A DNA stretch of 64,000 bases from Simkaniaceae bacterium (GTDB lineage: Bacteria; Chlamydiota; Chlamydiia; Chlamydiales; Simkaniaceae). The notes below the pieces were generated by a model. It saw only the letters and a list, made by a program, of their open reading frames with translations, was not told the DNA's origin and ran no database searches. Of the stretch, positions 49,802 to 58,243 are shown one piece after another. The stretch is taken from NCBI GenBank assembly GCA_018399075.1, contig CP073763.1, forward strand, positions 310,001-374,000, written 5' to 3'. Numbering within the stretch: position 1 is the stretch's first letter; every line of letters starts with the position of its first letter. The position numbers were made by a program, and so were the translations under genes.

Positions 49802-51078
49802 GAGCGATATTGATTCTAGCAATAGCTTTTCTGAGTCTTCTTGTAGGCTGTGGAAGTCAACAAAAGGTAAATCAAGAGCGAATGACAAGTATACAAATTG
49901 TCGATAGAAATGGCTTTAAGGAGACGATTAGCTCTATTGACCGCATAGGAATTTATGAAAGAACAAACTTTCTTGCACCTCAACCCTATGAGAAAGTTGT
50001 TCGGATGTTTGCCCGAAATGATACTGGAAAAACCCCCTCAAAATTGACGAGTTATCATGAGAATGGTGAGCCTTGGCAATATTTAGAAGTGATGAATGGA
50101 AGAGCCTGTGGGATTTATCGTGAATGGCATAGCAATGGTGTTTTACGCTTAGATATTCAGGTTATTGAAGGGCTCGGAGATTTAAGCGAAGAGGCTCAAA
50201 TAGGTTGGATCTTTGATGGAATAAGTCGCGTTTGGGATGAGAAAGGAAATCTCCTTGCTGAGATTAATTACGAAAAGGGAACCCTCCAAGGGAATGCTAA
50301 CTATTATCATCTGAATGGACAAGTGAGCAAGATTATCCCTTATGAAAATGATCTTATTGAAGGGGACCTAGTCTATTACAGCGAACAGGGAAAAGTTATT
50401 GGGAAAACCCCTTACAGGAAGGGAAAACGGGAAGGAATTGCCACCTATAAAGGGGATAAAATGCAGCCAAGTTACTCAGAAGAGTATCGTGGTGATCTTC
50501 TTATTCAAGCCACTTATCATGACTTCGCAGGAAAGATTATCGAAAGGATCGAAAATGGTGCTGGTAAACAAGCTGTTTTTATTGATGGCTCCCTCCATTC
50601 AATCAGGGAATATAGAAATGGAATTCCCGAAGGAGAGGTTAGGCTTTTTGATCCTCAAGGACATTTAACAACGCTCTTTCATGTCAAAGATGGAATGAAG
50701 CATGGTGAAGAGTGGGTTTACTATGCTTCATACGGAAATAATGATCCAAAGCCAAAGCTTTACCTTGAGTGGTATGAAGATGCGATTCATGGCATTTGTC
50801 GCACCTGGTTTGGGGATGGGACTTTAGAAAGTGAGCGGGAAATGATGAATAATCAAAAACAGGGGATTGCATCTGCCTGGTATAAAGATGGATCTCTGAT
50901 GTTTATTGAAGAGTATGAAAATGACAATCTTAATAAAGGGGCTTATATGAAAAAAGGAGAGCCTAGGCCTGTTTCAACGATTGAAAATGGAGATGGGACA
51001 GCCACTCTTTTTGATAAAGATGGCTATTTTATCAAACGGATTCTCTATCAAAAAGGACAAGTTGTTGATGAAATCTAA
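49798..51078 (+). CDS. MORN/YwqK-type repeat lipoprotein
   Basis: 426 residues. Signal peptide with lipobox L-V-G-C at about residue 18, so a lipoprotein. The body consists of repeated 20-25 residue units of the type G-x-x-x-x-Y-x-x-(N/D)-G-x-(L/V) (E-W-H-S-N-G-V-L-R, Y-Y-H-L-N-G-Q-V-S, W-F-G-D-G-T-L-E), the YwqK/MORN2-like fold. Role unknown; in chlamydiae a homologue (CT648) lies in the same place. Overlaps the next gene's start by 11 bp. Confidence 0.75.
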   Translation: MRAILILAIAFLSLLVGCGSQQKVNQERMTSIQIVDRNGFKETISSIDRIGIYERTNFLAPQPYEKVVRMFARNDTGKTPSKLTSYHENGEPWQYLEVMNGRACGIYREWHSNGVLRLDIQVIEGLGDLSEEAQIGWIFDGISRVWDEKGNLLAEINYEKGTLQGNANYYHLNGQVSKIIPYENDLIEGDLVYYSEQGKVIGKTPYRKGKREGIATYKGDKMQPSYSEEYRGDLLIQATYHDFAGKIIERIENGAGKQAVFIDGSLHSIREYRNGIPEGEVRLFDPQGHLTTLFHVKDGMKHGEEWVYYASYGNNDPKPKLYLEWYEDAIHGICRTWFGDGTLESEREMMNNQKQGIASAWYKDGSLMFIEEYENDNLNKGAYMKKGEPRPVSTIENGDGTATLFDKDGYFIKRILYQKGQVVDEI

Positions 51079-51610
51079 AGGAGCGATCAGAGAGAAGTTT
51101 ATCGCAAGAAGAGAAGCACTTTCAAAAGAAAGGAGAAAAGAGGCTTCTGAAGAAGCAACAAAACATCTCATCAAAGTGTTATCAGGTTTTACAATGGTCC
51201 TTTCTTTTGCAAGTAAAGAAGAGGAGATTAACCTTTGGCCTCTCAATGAAATATTGGCAAAAGAAGGACGGCTTCTCCTTCCTAAAATGATTTCAGGGAC
51301 AAAAATCCTTCCCTTTCAAGTCAAAGCTCTTGATAAAGAATTGGTTTTTCATTCTAAATGGAAGGTTTTAGAACCAAGCGCGGAACTTTGCAAGGAGATT
51401 GCTGTTGATAAAATAGACTGTATGATTGTTCCTGGTGTGGCTTTTGATCGTGGGCATGGACGCCTTGGGTATGGAAAAGGATTTTATGATCGATTTCTTG
51501 TAAAGGTTACTTGCCCACTGATTGGAGTAGGATTTAAAGAACAGCTCTTAGAGACGCCCTTTCCTCATGAAAACCATGACATTCCCCTTACGGATATTTT
51601 TCTATTTTAA
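51068..51610 (+). CDS. ygfA: 5-formyltetrahydrofolate cyclo-ligase
   Basis: 180 residues from ATG 51068. R-R-E-A-L-S at the N-terminus, L-P-K-M at about 75, and the signature P-G-V-A-F-D-R-G-H-G-R-L-G-Y-G-K-G-F-Y-D-R are conserved. It converts 5-formyl-THF to 5,10-methenyl-THF with ATP, feeding one-carbon metabolism. An extended upstream frame reading is not supported by the overlapping lipoprotein stop. Confidence 0.92.
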   Translation: MKSKGAIREKFIARREALSKERRKEASEEATKHLIKVLSGFTMVLSFASKEEEINLWPLNEILAKEGRLLLPKMISGTKILPFQVKALDKELVFHSKWKVLEPSAELCKEIAVDKIDCMIVPGVAFDRGHGRLGYGKGFYDRFLVKVTCPLIGVGFKEQLLETPFPHENHDIPLTDIFLF

Positions 51611-51618
51611 TAGGAAGG

Positions 51619-51993
51619 TTAATACTTCCAGTGCGGTTGATTTTTTTCAAAATCTTGGTGTGGTTTAGGCTGCGAGTCTGATCCACACTTTTTTCTGCCG
51701 CGTGATCTTTTGGCATAGATGGTTGTATTTTGCGCTACTTTTGAGACCGTCCCATAGGAATCACCATTGGGGCAAGTAAAATCAATTGTAAAGGGCCCCT
51801 TAGAATAATCCTTAGCGTCAAACAAACTGTCACTCCATGTAATCATGTGCGACGGTCTGATTTCAACTGTTGTGAGTTCAATATTAGTCTTTGAATAGAT
51901 CGTCGCATTCAAGGTGTAGATGCTATCATTGTGAATGTTGATTGTTACTCCAAAGAGGGTTGAAAAAAAGAGAAGGAAAGGGAGGGGCTTCAT
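51619..51993 (-). CDS. small secreted protein, paralogue B
   Basis: 124 residues from ATG 51993. Signal peptide (L-P-F-L-L-F-F-S-T-L-F-G). The mature part starts V-T-I-N-I-H-N-D-S-I-Y-T-L and is beta-rich, with P-S-H-M-I-T-W-S-D and F-T-C-P-N-G-D-S-Y-G-T-V; two cysteines may pair. The upstream neighbour has the same order of motifs (I-F-N-D-S-P-Y-L-L, Q-Q-I-T-W-Q-D, F-T-C-K-D-G-K-Q-F-G-V-L), so this is a tandem pair. Start and stop overlap as ATGA. Function unknown. Confidence 0.7.
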   Translation of the reverse strand: MKPLPFLLFFSTLFGVTINIHNDSIYTLNATIYSKTNIELTTVEIRPSHMITWSDSLFDAKDYSKGPFTIDFTCPNGDSYGTVSKVAQNTTIYAKRSRGRKKCGSDSQPKPHQDFEKNQPHWKY

Positions 51994-52466
51994 GAGGGAG
52001 GTCCCCAAATAGGATCACCGGGAGCCTGTGAAGGATCTGGAGGGCCAACAGAGCCAGGAGCTTGATCTTCAAAGGGATTTGTTGGGGTGAAGGGAGATGT
52101 TTGCTGCTGATTTTGAGAGTTGCTTTTGTCATCTTTCTTTTTATCGGGTTGACAATAGCGATCTCCCGATGAAGAAAGGGCAGTAACAGTGGCTCCCTGT
52201 TGAACGCCGCTTAAAACCCCAAACTGTTTTCCGTCTTTACATGTGAAGATGACAGTATAGGGAGTTTGGGACCAAACATTGGTGCCTGAAGAGGAGTCTT
52301 GCCATGTTATCTGTTGCTGAGGATTAATAGACATTTTCCCTTTACTGCCTCCATCACTAGCAATGACCTCCGCTTTCAAAAGGTAAGGGCTATCATTGAA
52401 AATTCTTACCGACCCTCCAAAGAGGGTTGAAATCGCAGTTAATGCCAAAGCAAAAAGGGTTTTCAT
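51990..52466 (-). CDS. small secreted protein, paralogue A
   Basis: 158 residues. Signal peptide M-K-T-L-F-A-L-A-L-T-A, then R-I-F-N-D-S-P-Y-L-L-K-A-E and the paralogous motifs described for gene B, then a C-terminal tail rich in Gln, Pro, Asp and Ser (P-T-N-P-F, P-P-D-P-S-Q-A-P-G-D-P). The N-terminal domain looks like a small beta sandwich. Starts 7 bp after oppA's stop on the same strand and is probably part of that transcription unit. Function unknown; perhaps an envelope protein. Confidence 0.7.
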   Translation of the reverse strand: MKTLFALALTAISTLFGGSVRIFNDSPYLLKAEVIASDGGSKGKMSINPQQQITWQDSSSGTNVWSQTPYTVIFTCKDGKQFGVLSGVQQGATVTALSSSGDRYCQPDKKKDDKSNSQNQQQTSPFTPTNPFEDQAPGSVGPPDPSQAPGDPIWGPPS

Positions 52467-52473
52467 TTTTATC

Positions 52474-54081
52474 CTAATCTAAGTGTGCCCACTTAAAATC
52501 AATGTTTCCCATCGTTGTAAGAACAACATCTTTGAGTTCTTTATCTTGGATATAAAGCATTGTATAGTGAAAGATCGGAATAACGGGCATATCGTTTATC
52601 AAGACTTCTTGACTCTTTGTGAGGATAGCCGCTCTTTCATCTTTAGACGGACAAGTATAAGAGGTTTCTAATAGTTCAGTATAGCTTGGGTTATTCCAGT
52701 TTGTGTTATTTGTTCCTGTATCTTTTGTTTTAAAGACTTCAAGGAAGTTAATCGGATCATTGAAATCAGCGAACCAATTTCCAAGGGATAGCGTGTAATC
52801 TTTTTTCGATACGCGGTCAAAAAACACTTTGCTTTCTACAGGCTCTAAGCGGATTTGAATTCCAAAAGCATTCAACCATTGATCCTGGAGTGCTTGGGCC
52901 ATCAGATGGTTTCTTTCTGCAGCAGCATAAAGGAGTGTTATTTCAGGTAGGTCATTAACCGAAATGTCTAGCTGGCTTAGAGCCTCATTAAAGAGTTCTT
53001 CGGCCATAGCAACATTTCCATCTTCAAAAAGAGGGGTTTGTTGAAGCCCCATTGCGATAGGAACAATCCCTGTAGCGGGTATTTGATTTCCTTGCGCAAT
53101 ATGATCGACAATTGCTTGACGATCGACAGCATAGGCAAAGGCTCTTCTTAGTTTCTTTTCTTGAAATGGAGCTTTCTCAACATTTACTCGAATCCACTGA
53201 GTAGCAAGAACTGGAGCTGTGTGGAGCTTTTCCTCGCTTCTTAAGGATTGAATGGCATCTACAGGAATTGTAGAGAATGGAGATCCATCCCAATTTAAAT
53301 CGTTTGCATCAAACATTTTAAAGCCAGTATCTTCACTAACCATCACCATTTTTAACTGATTAAGTTGCACTGCTTTTTTATCCCAATATGAGGGACTTTT
53401 TGTTGCTTCCATGAGATTATGGTGTTTCCATTCACTCATGTTAAAAGGGCCATTTCCAACATAGCTCGAATCTTTTTCAGCCCACTTTGGATTTGTTCGA
53501 TCGATTTTATTGTTCACAGGAAAGTAAATGGGGTTAGCAATAATGTCTAGGAAGTAGGGGGTTGGGTGATTAAGTGTAATAACGAGTGTACTATCATTGG
53601 GAGCTTCAATTCCGACTAAGCTTAGAGGAAGCTTCCCGATTTTTGCTTCTTTGGCATTCTTGATGAGATAAAGCATATTTGCATTGGGAGCGTTAAAGTT
53701 AGGACTTAAACTTTTTTTCCAAGCATAAGCAAAATCGTGGGAAGTCACGGGGTCACCATTTGACCATTTACAATCACGAAGGGTAAAGGTGTAGATCATT
53801 TGATCAGCTGAAACATCAACTTTTTTAGCAATGGCAAGAGAAGTTTTTCCACTTTTATCGATACGAGTGAGTCCATCCATAAACATTCGAATAAGGTTCA
53901 CATCTGTAAGAGCTCGTGCTTTTCTAGGGTCTAGAGTTCCTGGTTCGCTTGTGATGTTAATTGTAATTTCTTGATTTCCACCCTTTGAAGAGAGGGACGA
54001 GGAGCCTCCACCCCGTTTACAACCTGTTAAAGATAAGGCTAGAAGTGGAATGAGAAAAGCGGCTTTTATTAGTCCTTTCAT
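52474..54081 (-). CDS. oppA: oligopeptide-binding lipoprotein OppA
   Basis: 535 residues from the ATG complementary to 54079-54081; an upstream frame adds 43 residues without a signal peptide pattern. Lipobox L-T-G-C at residues 17-20. Solute-binding protein family 5 marks: E-P-G-T-L-D-P-R near 50, G-D-P-V-T-S-H-D-F-A-Y-A-W-K, G-N-G-P-F-N-M-S-E-W and Y-A-V-D-R-Q-A-I. It captures oligopeptides in the periplasm for an ABC importer whose other subunits are not in this window. Transcribed divergently from the NlpC gene, with an 88-bp shared region. Confidence 0.93.
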   Translation of the reverse strand: MKGLIKAAFLIPLLALSLTGCKRGGGSSSLSSKGGNQEITINITSEPGTLDPRKARALTDVNLIRMFMDGLTRIDKSGKTSLAIAKKVDVSADQMIYTFTLRDCKWSNGDPVTSHDFAYAWKKSLSPNFNAPNANMLYLIKNAKEAKIGKLPLSLVGIEAPNDSTLVITLNHPTPYFLDIIANPIYFPVNNKIDRTNPKWAEKDSSYVGNGPFNMSEWKHHNLMEATKSPSYWDKKAVQLNQLKMVMVSEDTGFKMFDANDLNWDGSPFSTIPVDAIQSLRSEEKLHTAPVLATQWIRVNVEKAPFQEKKLRRAFAYAVDRQAIVDHIAQGNQIPATGIVPIAMGLQQTPLFEDGNVAMAEELFNEALSQLDISVNDLPEITLLYAAAERNHLMAQALQDQWLNAFGIQIRLEPVESKVFFDRVSKKDYTLSLGNWFADFNDPINFLEVFKTKDTGTNNTNWNNPSYTELLETSYTCPSKDERAAILTKSQEVLINDMPVIPIFHYTMLYIQDKELKDVVLTTMGNIDFKWAHLD

Positions 54082-54169
54082 AGTAGTCCTCGTTGCTCGG
54101 GGTAAATATACCTTAAAAAATATGAATTTAGTGTGATAAGGTATTTTTTGCACGTGTTTTTTGAGGCTT

Positions 54170-54901
54170 ATGTATTTTATTAACGATATAGCGACTCCTA
54201 TCCTTAACACACCTTACTTTTCTGAGGTCTTTGGAAGACAGCTCCCCTTTGATGATCAAAAGCTAGTACGCGTAGTGGAGATGATAGCTCTTCCCCGCAC
54301 AGTTTTTAAAGTGATAGAGAAAAAGAAGGATCATATCTTAGAAGTATCAACTGAGGCGTATCCTTCTTCAACCCCTCTATATATTGATGAGCGCTGTGGA
54401 TCATTGGGGAGTGATGGAAAAGCAAGAAAAAAAAGCCTTCCTCCTCCAGAGGAGATATTAAAGAGAATGAAAAACCAACAAGGTCTTCCCTACGTTTGGG
54501 GAGGAAACTATGGCGAAGGGATTTCTGAGTGGAAATCTCTATATCCTCCCCAGAAAGAGCTCTCTTCTTTTGAAGAGACCCACTGGACCTTTCACGGTGT
54601 CGATTGTTCAGGACTTCTTTATCAGGCAACCGATGGTTATACCCCACGGAATACGAGTGGCCTCATGACTTTTGGCAAAGAGGTTCCGTTAGAAGATATT
54701 AAGCCTTTAGATCTGATCCTTTTTCCTGGTCATGTGATCATAGCCCTAGGCGATGGAAAGGTTATTGAGAGTAGCCATTTGCATGGGGGAGTGGTGATTA
54801 ATTTGTTCGATAAACGTCTATCTGAGATTGAAGTTCCAATTACTCTTCGTCGTTTTCATCCAGCTTTTTTTGAAAGGCCTTATGAAGGCGATCAAAGTTA
54901 G
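54170..54901 (+). CDS. NlpC/P60 peptidase-like protein
   Basis: 243 residues from ATG 54170. N-terminal ~85 residues form an SH3b-like module. The NlpC/P60 domain has Y-V-W-G-G-N, the catalytic Cys in G-V-D-C-S-G-L, and a histidine in F-P-G-H-V-I-I-A-L. No signal peptide, which is odd for a peptidoglycan endopeptidase; the chlamydial NlpC homologue also acts at the septum. The 3' end overlaps the convergent NYN gene by 62 bp. Confidence 0.85.
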   Translation: MYFINDIATPILNTPYFSEVFGRQLPFDDQKLVRVVEMIALPRTVFKVIEKKKDHILEVSTEAYPSSTPLYIDERCGSLGSDGKARKKSLPPPEEILKRMKNQQGLPYVWGGNYGEGISEWKSLYPPQKELSSFEETHWTFHGVDCSGLLYQATDGYTPRNTSGLMTFGKEVPLEDIKPLDLILFPGHVIIALGDGKVIESSHLHGGVVINLFDKRLSEIEVPITLRRFHPAFFERPYEGDQS

Positions 54902-55325
54902 CCTTTGTTTCCTGCATTGTCGCCTTACCCCTAGCCATTTTTTTCGTTTGCTTCTTGAGAATAAAGTTTACAAAACCTTCGATCGACAGGGTTTTAGCTC
55001 CTAGAAAAGAGCCATTTTTTGAGAGCTCACGATCTGATGTCACAAGCATTGTATTTTTTGAGTCCCATTCTAAAAGCTCTAGAAGATACTGATCAGCAGA
55101 AAGGTTTTTTGGAGAAAAACTCACTTCAATATGGACGAGTTTTCTTTTTGAGGCAAAATGAGTGCTATTTTGATAGTGGCTATCAAAAACGATAAGGGCT
55201 TGAAGTTTTAGCTCCCCCACAACATCATCTAAAAGCTGGATAAATGCCTCTCTCTTTTCTTCTAAAGGGAGCAGTTCTTCTTGGAGTTTGAAAAAGAGGT
55301 TATAGCCGTCAATAAGATATCGCAC
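54840..55325 (-). CDS. NYN-domain (YacP-like) ribonuclease
   Basis: 161 residues. PIN-like NYN fold with D-G-Y-N (Asp6, Asn9), V-F-D-S and V-T-S-D-R-E-L, the conserved acidic triad of YacP/Rae1-type RNases. The C-terminal ~30 residues are Lys/Glu-rich. In other bacteria Rae1 cuts mRNA in the ribosomal A site. Follows rdgB by 1 bp on the same strand. Confidence 0.82.
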   Translation of the reverse strand: MRYLIDGYNLFFKLQEELLPLEEKREAFIQLLDDVVGELKLQALIVFDSHYQNSTHFASKRKLVHIEVSFSPKNLSADQYLLELLEWDSKNTMLVTSDRELSKNGSFLGAKTLSIEGFVNFILKKQTKKMARGKATMQETKANFDRLHKAFQKKLDENDEE

Positions 55326-55326
55326 A

Positions 55327-55929
55327 CTATTTTGAGACCAAAAGGGTTTCCAGAATAGGCGTTAGTTTATCGAGGGCTTTTCTTCGGTGAGAAATTTTAT
55401 TTTTTGTCTCTTCATCGATTTCAGCAAAAGTCTTGTTATAATCATATTTGAGGAAAAGGGGATCATAACCAAAACCTTGACTTCCTCGTGGGTTCAGGAT
55501 TAAAGAACCCTCGCAAAGGCCTTTAACTTGCATTTGAATTCCATCGGAAGAGGCAAGAGCAAGTGCGCAAACATAATAGCAAGTGCGTTCACTTTCTTTA
55601 ATGGGGTCGAGTGCTTTGATGAGCTTTTGTCGATTTTCCTTATCTGAGGCTCCTTCGCCTGCATACCGAGCACTTTTGATTCCTGGTGCATCTTCTAGAG
55701 CAGGGACAACAAGGCCAGAGTCATCTGCAATCACCCATCGCCTTAAAGCCTCTGCAGCATGTGTTGCTTTGATAAAGGCATTTTCTTCAAAAGTAGATCC
55801 AGTTTCCTCGGGTGGTTGATAGTCAGGGAAATCTAATAAGGAAAGAAAGTCAAAAGCAAATTGAGGCTTTAATATTGCCTTAATTTCACGAATTTTATGA
55901 AGGTTTTTTGAAGCAATAACAATTTCCAT
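55327..55929 (-). CDS. rdgB: non-canonical purine NTP pyrophosphatase (RdgB/HAM1)
   Basis: 200 residues from the ATG complementary to 55927-55929; a longer start would add nine. I-V-I-A-S-K-N-L-H-K near the start, then E-T-G-S-T-F-E-E-N-A, D-D-S-G-L-V-V-P-A-L, S-A-R-Y-A-G and G-Y-D-P-L-F are diagnostic. It hydrolyses (d)ITP and XTP to monophosphates. With greA upstream and the NYN RNase downstream. Confidence 0.93.
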   Translation of the reverse strand: MEIVIASKNLHKIREIKAILKPQFAFDFLSLLDFPDYQPPEETGSTFEENAFIKATHAAEALRRWVIADDSGLVVPALEDAPGIKSARYAGEGASDKENRQKLIKALDPIKESERTCYYVCALALASSDGIQMQVKGLCEGSLILNPRGSQGFGYDPLFLKYDYNKTFAEIDEETKNKISHRRKALDKLTPILETLLVSK

Positions 55930-55957
55930 TAGAGATCCTCTTAATTTGAGACCCATC

Positions 55958-58132
55958 TTAAAGGGTTTCGAAATAATTCCGCAAGTTAGAGATTGTTAGT
56001 GATTTCCCTTGAATGGTAATTTTATCGCCTTTTTTATGCCCTATTAGATTTTGTGCAAGTTTTGATTGGAATGAGAGGATATTTTTATCAGGATCAGCTT
56101 CCCAGGGACCTAAAAGGGTATAAGAAATATCTTCTCCATTATCATCTTTGAAATCAATGACAACCCCGACACTAACTTTTTGGGTATCAACATCATTTTT
56201 TGTTAGAATGCGTGCTTGATTGAATTGAGCGGAGAGAGTTTTTAATTCGCTTTGTAGTCGATCACGTCTTTCTAAAGCGGCTTTAAACTCTGCATTTTCT
56301 CTTAAGTCTCCAAGAGCTCTTGCTTCTTCAATTTCTTTCGCGTTGTCTACCGTTTCAACCGTTGAAATTTCATGAATACGGGACTTAATCTTATTATACC
56401 CCTTTTCCGTTGTCCAAATAACCGGTTCCTCTTCATGCTGTTCAGCAGTATATTTCTTCCCAATTTTTGCTAGCCCTGGGTGAACAACTTCAGCAAGAGA
56501 ATGAAAAATTTTAATGTCATGGTCTGTCAAGCTTTGGCATTTTGTTGCTAAAAGAAGGAATTCTTGCACTTCTTCTTTAGACGCGTTTTGGAAAACTTTT
56601 CGAATATTATTGTAGCGCGCCGTGGTTAAGAATGTGAGAATTTTCTTGATAAGGTCACGATTTCCAGAACTATGCTCTAATTGACTAAGAAGAATTAACA
56701 GCGATTCAAAAAAGCGATTCTTTCCCTTAACATCTGAAATAGGAAGTTTATCATCCTTCATTATCTTTTGAAAATACCATAAAAGGACTTGAGGGTAGCG
56801 ACTAGGGAAGGCGAGAAGCTCATCGAGCTTCTTGATAACTTCTTCTTCTTTCTTTGCTTTTAGAAGTTCAGTAAGAATAAAGTCTCTAAGGGGATTTTGA
56901 TCGATTGTTAAAAGGAGGTTTAGGAAGAAAATTGGCCAGTCCTCACGGAGCTTTCGGATGTCAAAAAGGGCTCTTTTCTTAAAGGCAATAATTTCAATTC
57001 CTTTTACAACATCTTCAGGAGATGTGAATCGAGTGATGAGTTCTTTGGTTGGAGAGTATGGACTTCCTTCATTCAAATCTTCCATAAAGAAATGGAATTG
57101 GAGTTCTTGAGAATCAGTGAGTTCGCCTGTTGATAAAGCCTCTTTGATTTTCTCTTCTAAGTCTTTTCTGAATTCTTCATTTTTAATTGTTTGGGGGAAA
57201 TCTCGTAAGAATGTGTAGATGATTTGTAAGAGGGTGCTTGCGTTAGGTTTTTTTTCTAGTGCTTTCTTTAGATGTTCTTCATGTGGGACCTCAGATTCTC
57301 GAAGTTTAAAAGGCTTACGGAGTTGGTCTGGGGTTTCAATCATTGTGTCTTTTTTAATCTTAGCGCGGGCTGTTTGCCACCAACGTGCCCACTCTTCTTG
57401 TGGAATGACGAGTTCACAAAGTTCCTCTTTAATTTCAGCAGCTGTTGATGGGCCAAGGTCTCTTAAGAGGACATGAATTGTTTCTACAGGATTTTTCTTT
57501 GCTCTTTCTTCAAGTTCATCGGGATTGCCAAAGCGGAGTGCTAAAAAGTGGTCGTTAGGGATAGGGATTAACGTTTTGAAAGCATTTTCAAAAGAGAGAT
57601 CTTTTTTACCGCCAACATAATCAAACTCTAATTCAAGCTGTTCTCTTAAAAAAGAAATATCAATGATTTCACCAACACCCCAACCTCCTGAGTGAAAGAC
57701 ATAGTTCCTTTTCTTCATATGTGTTAAGAGCTCATAGTTGCTAATAGCTCCTTGAAAACTAACCATTTCACGGAGCCCAATCAGTCGAATCTTGTCATTG
57801 AAATAAGAGTCTTCAGGATAGCGGGTTCTTAAGTAATTGAAGGCCAATTCACCAAGCTGAGGGGTATTCGTTGTTTGGAGATCAAAGATGAGTTTGAGAA
57901 TTTCATGACCAAGATCTGTCTCTTTAATTTTTTCCCATAGGGGAAGAGCATTCTCAACATGGCGTCCAAATGGAGAGGCTAATTCAGAACTTTTAACACT
58001 GGATAATACCCGTTTTAATTCTTCACCATCGACCTCATCTCCCATGCAGTATTCTTCCCAAAGAGAAAGAAAAGATGGATAATCATGATTGCCAAGATGC
58101 TTTTGAAACTGACCTAAATAACTCATCGACAT
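55958..58132 (-). CDS. greA: GreA transcription elongation factor with long N-terminal extension
   Basis: 724 residues. The C-terminal ~160 residues are GreA: the coiled-coil with D-L-R-E-N-A-E-F near residue 620 and the C-terminal domain (V-S-V-G-V-V-I-D-F, L-A-Q-N-L-I-G-H-K-K-G-D). The first ~560 residues are alpha-helical (tetratricopeptide-like or related repeats) and are absent from standard GreA (about 158 residues); the chlamydial GreA (CT636, about 715 residues) has the same enlargement. It rescues backtracked RNA polymerase by stimulating transcript cleavage. The N-terminus may bind other partners. Confidence 0.93.
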   Translation of the reverse strand: MSMSYLGQFQKHLGNHDYPSFLSLWEEYCMGDEVDGEELKRVLSSVKSSELASPFGRHVENALPLWEKIKETDLGHEILKLIFDLQTTNTPQLGELAFNYLRTRYPEDSYFNDKIRLIGLREMVSFQGAISNYELLTHMKKRNYVFHSGGWGVGEIIDISFLREQLELEFDYVGGKKDLSFENAFKTLIPIPNDHFLALRFGNPDELEERAKKNPVETIHVLLRDLGPSTAAEIKEELCELVIPQEEWARWWQTARAKIKKDTMIETPDQLRKPFKLRESEVPHEEHLKKALEKKPNASTLLQIIYTFLRDFPQTIKNEEFRKDLEEKIKEALSTGELTDSQELQFHFFMEDLNEGSPYSPTKELITRFTSPEDVVKGIEIIAFKKRALFDIRKLREDWPIFFLNLLLTIDQNPLRDFILTELLKAKKEEEVIKKLDELLAFPSRYPQVLLWYFQKIMKDDKLPISDVKGKNRFFESLLILLSQLEHSSGNRDLIKKILTFLTTARYNNIRKVFQNASKEEVQEFLLLATKCQSLTDHDIKIFHSLAEVVHPGLAKIGKKYTAEQHEEEPVIWTTEKGYNKIKSRIHEISTVETVDNAKEIEEARALGDLRENAEFKAALERRDRLQSELKTLSAQFNQARILTKNDVDTQKVSVGVVIDFKDDNGEDISYTLLGPWEADPDKNILSFQSKLAQNLIGHKKGDKITIQGKSLTISNLRNYFETL

Positions 58133-58163
58133 ATAAAGAAATCCCTAATAGTTCATTGAGAGA

Positions 58164-58192
58164 AGTATATAATACCTAAAAATAAACTTCAA
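58164..58192 (-). promoter_or_regulatory. candidate greA promoter
   Basis: Reading the minus strand: TTGAAG (58192-58187), exactly 17 bases, then TATACT (58169-58164). Both hexamers match the sigma-70-type consensus well, and the start codon is 32 bases after the -10 element. It lies in the 111-bp divergent region with nqrA. Confidence 0.6.
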
Positions 58193-58198
58193 TCGTGA

Positions 58199-58213
58199 TT
58201 TTACATTGTAAAA
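58199..58213. promoter_or_regulatory. palindrome in the greA/nqrA divergent region
   Basis: TTTTACA-T-TGTAAAA is a perfect inverted repeat of 7 bp with a single centre base. It lies between the greA promoter and the nqrA start and could be an operator for nqrA or both genes, or chance in AT-rich DNA. Confidence 0.3.
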
Positions 58214-58243
58214 ACTTAATCCATCCAGTTAAGATGAAGAAGT

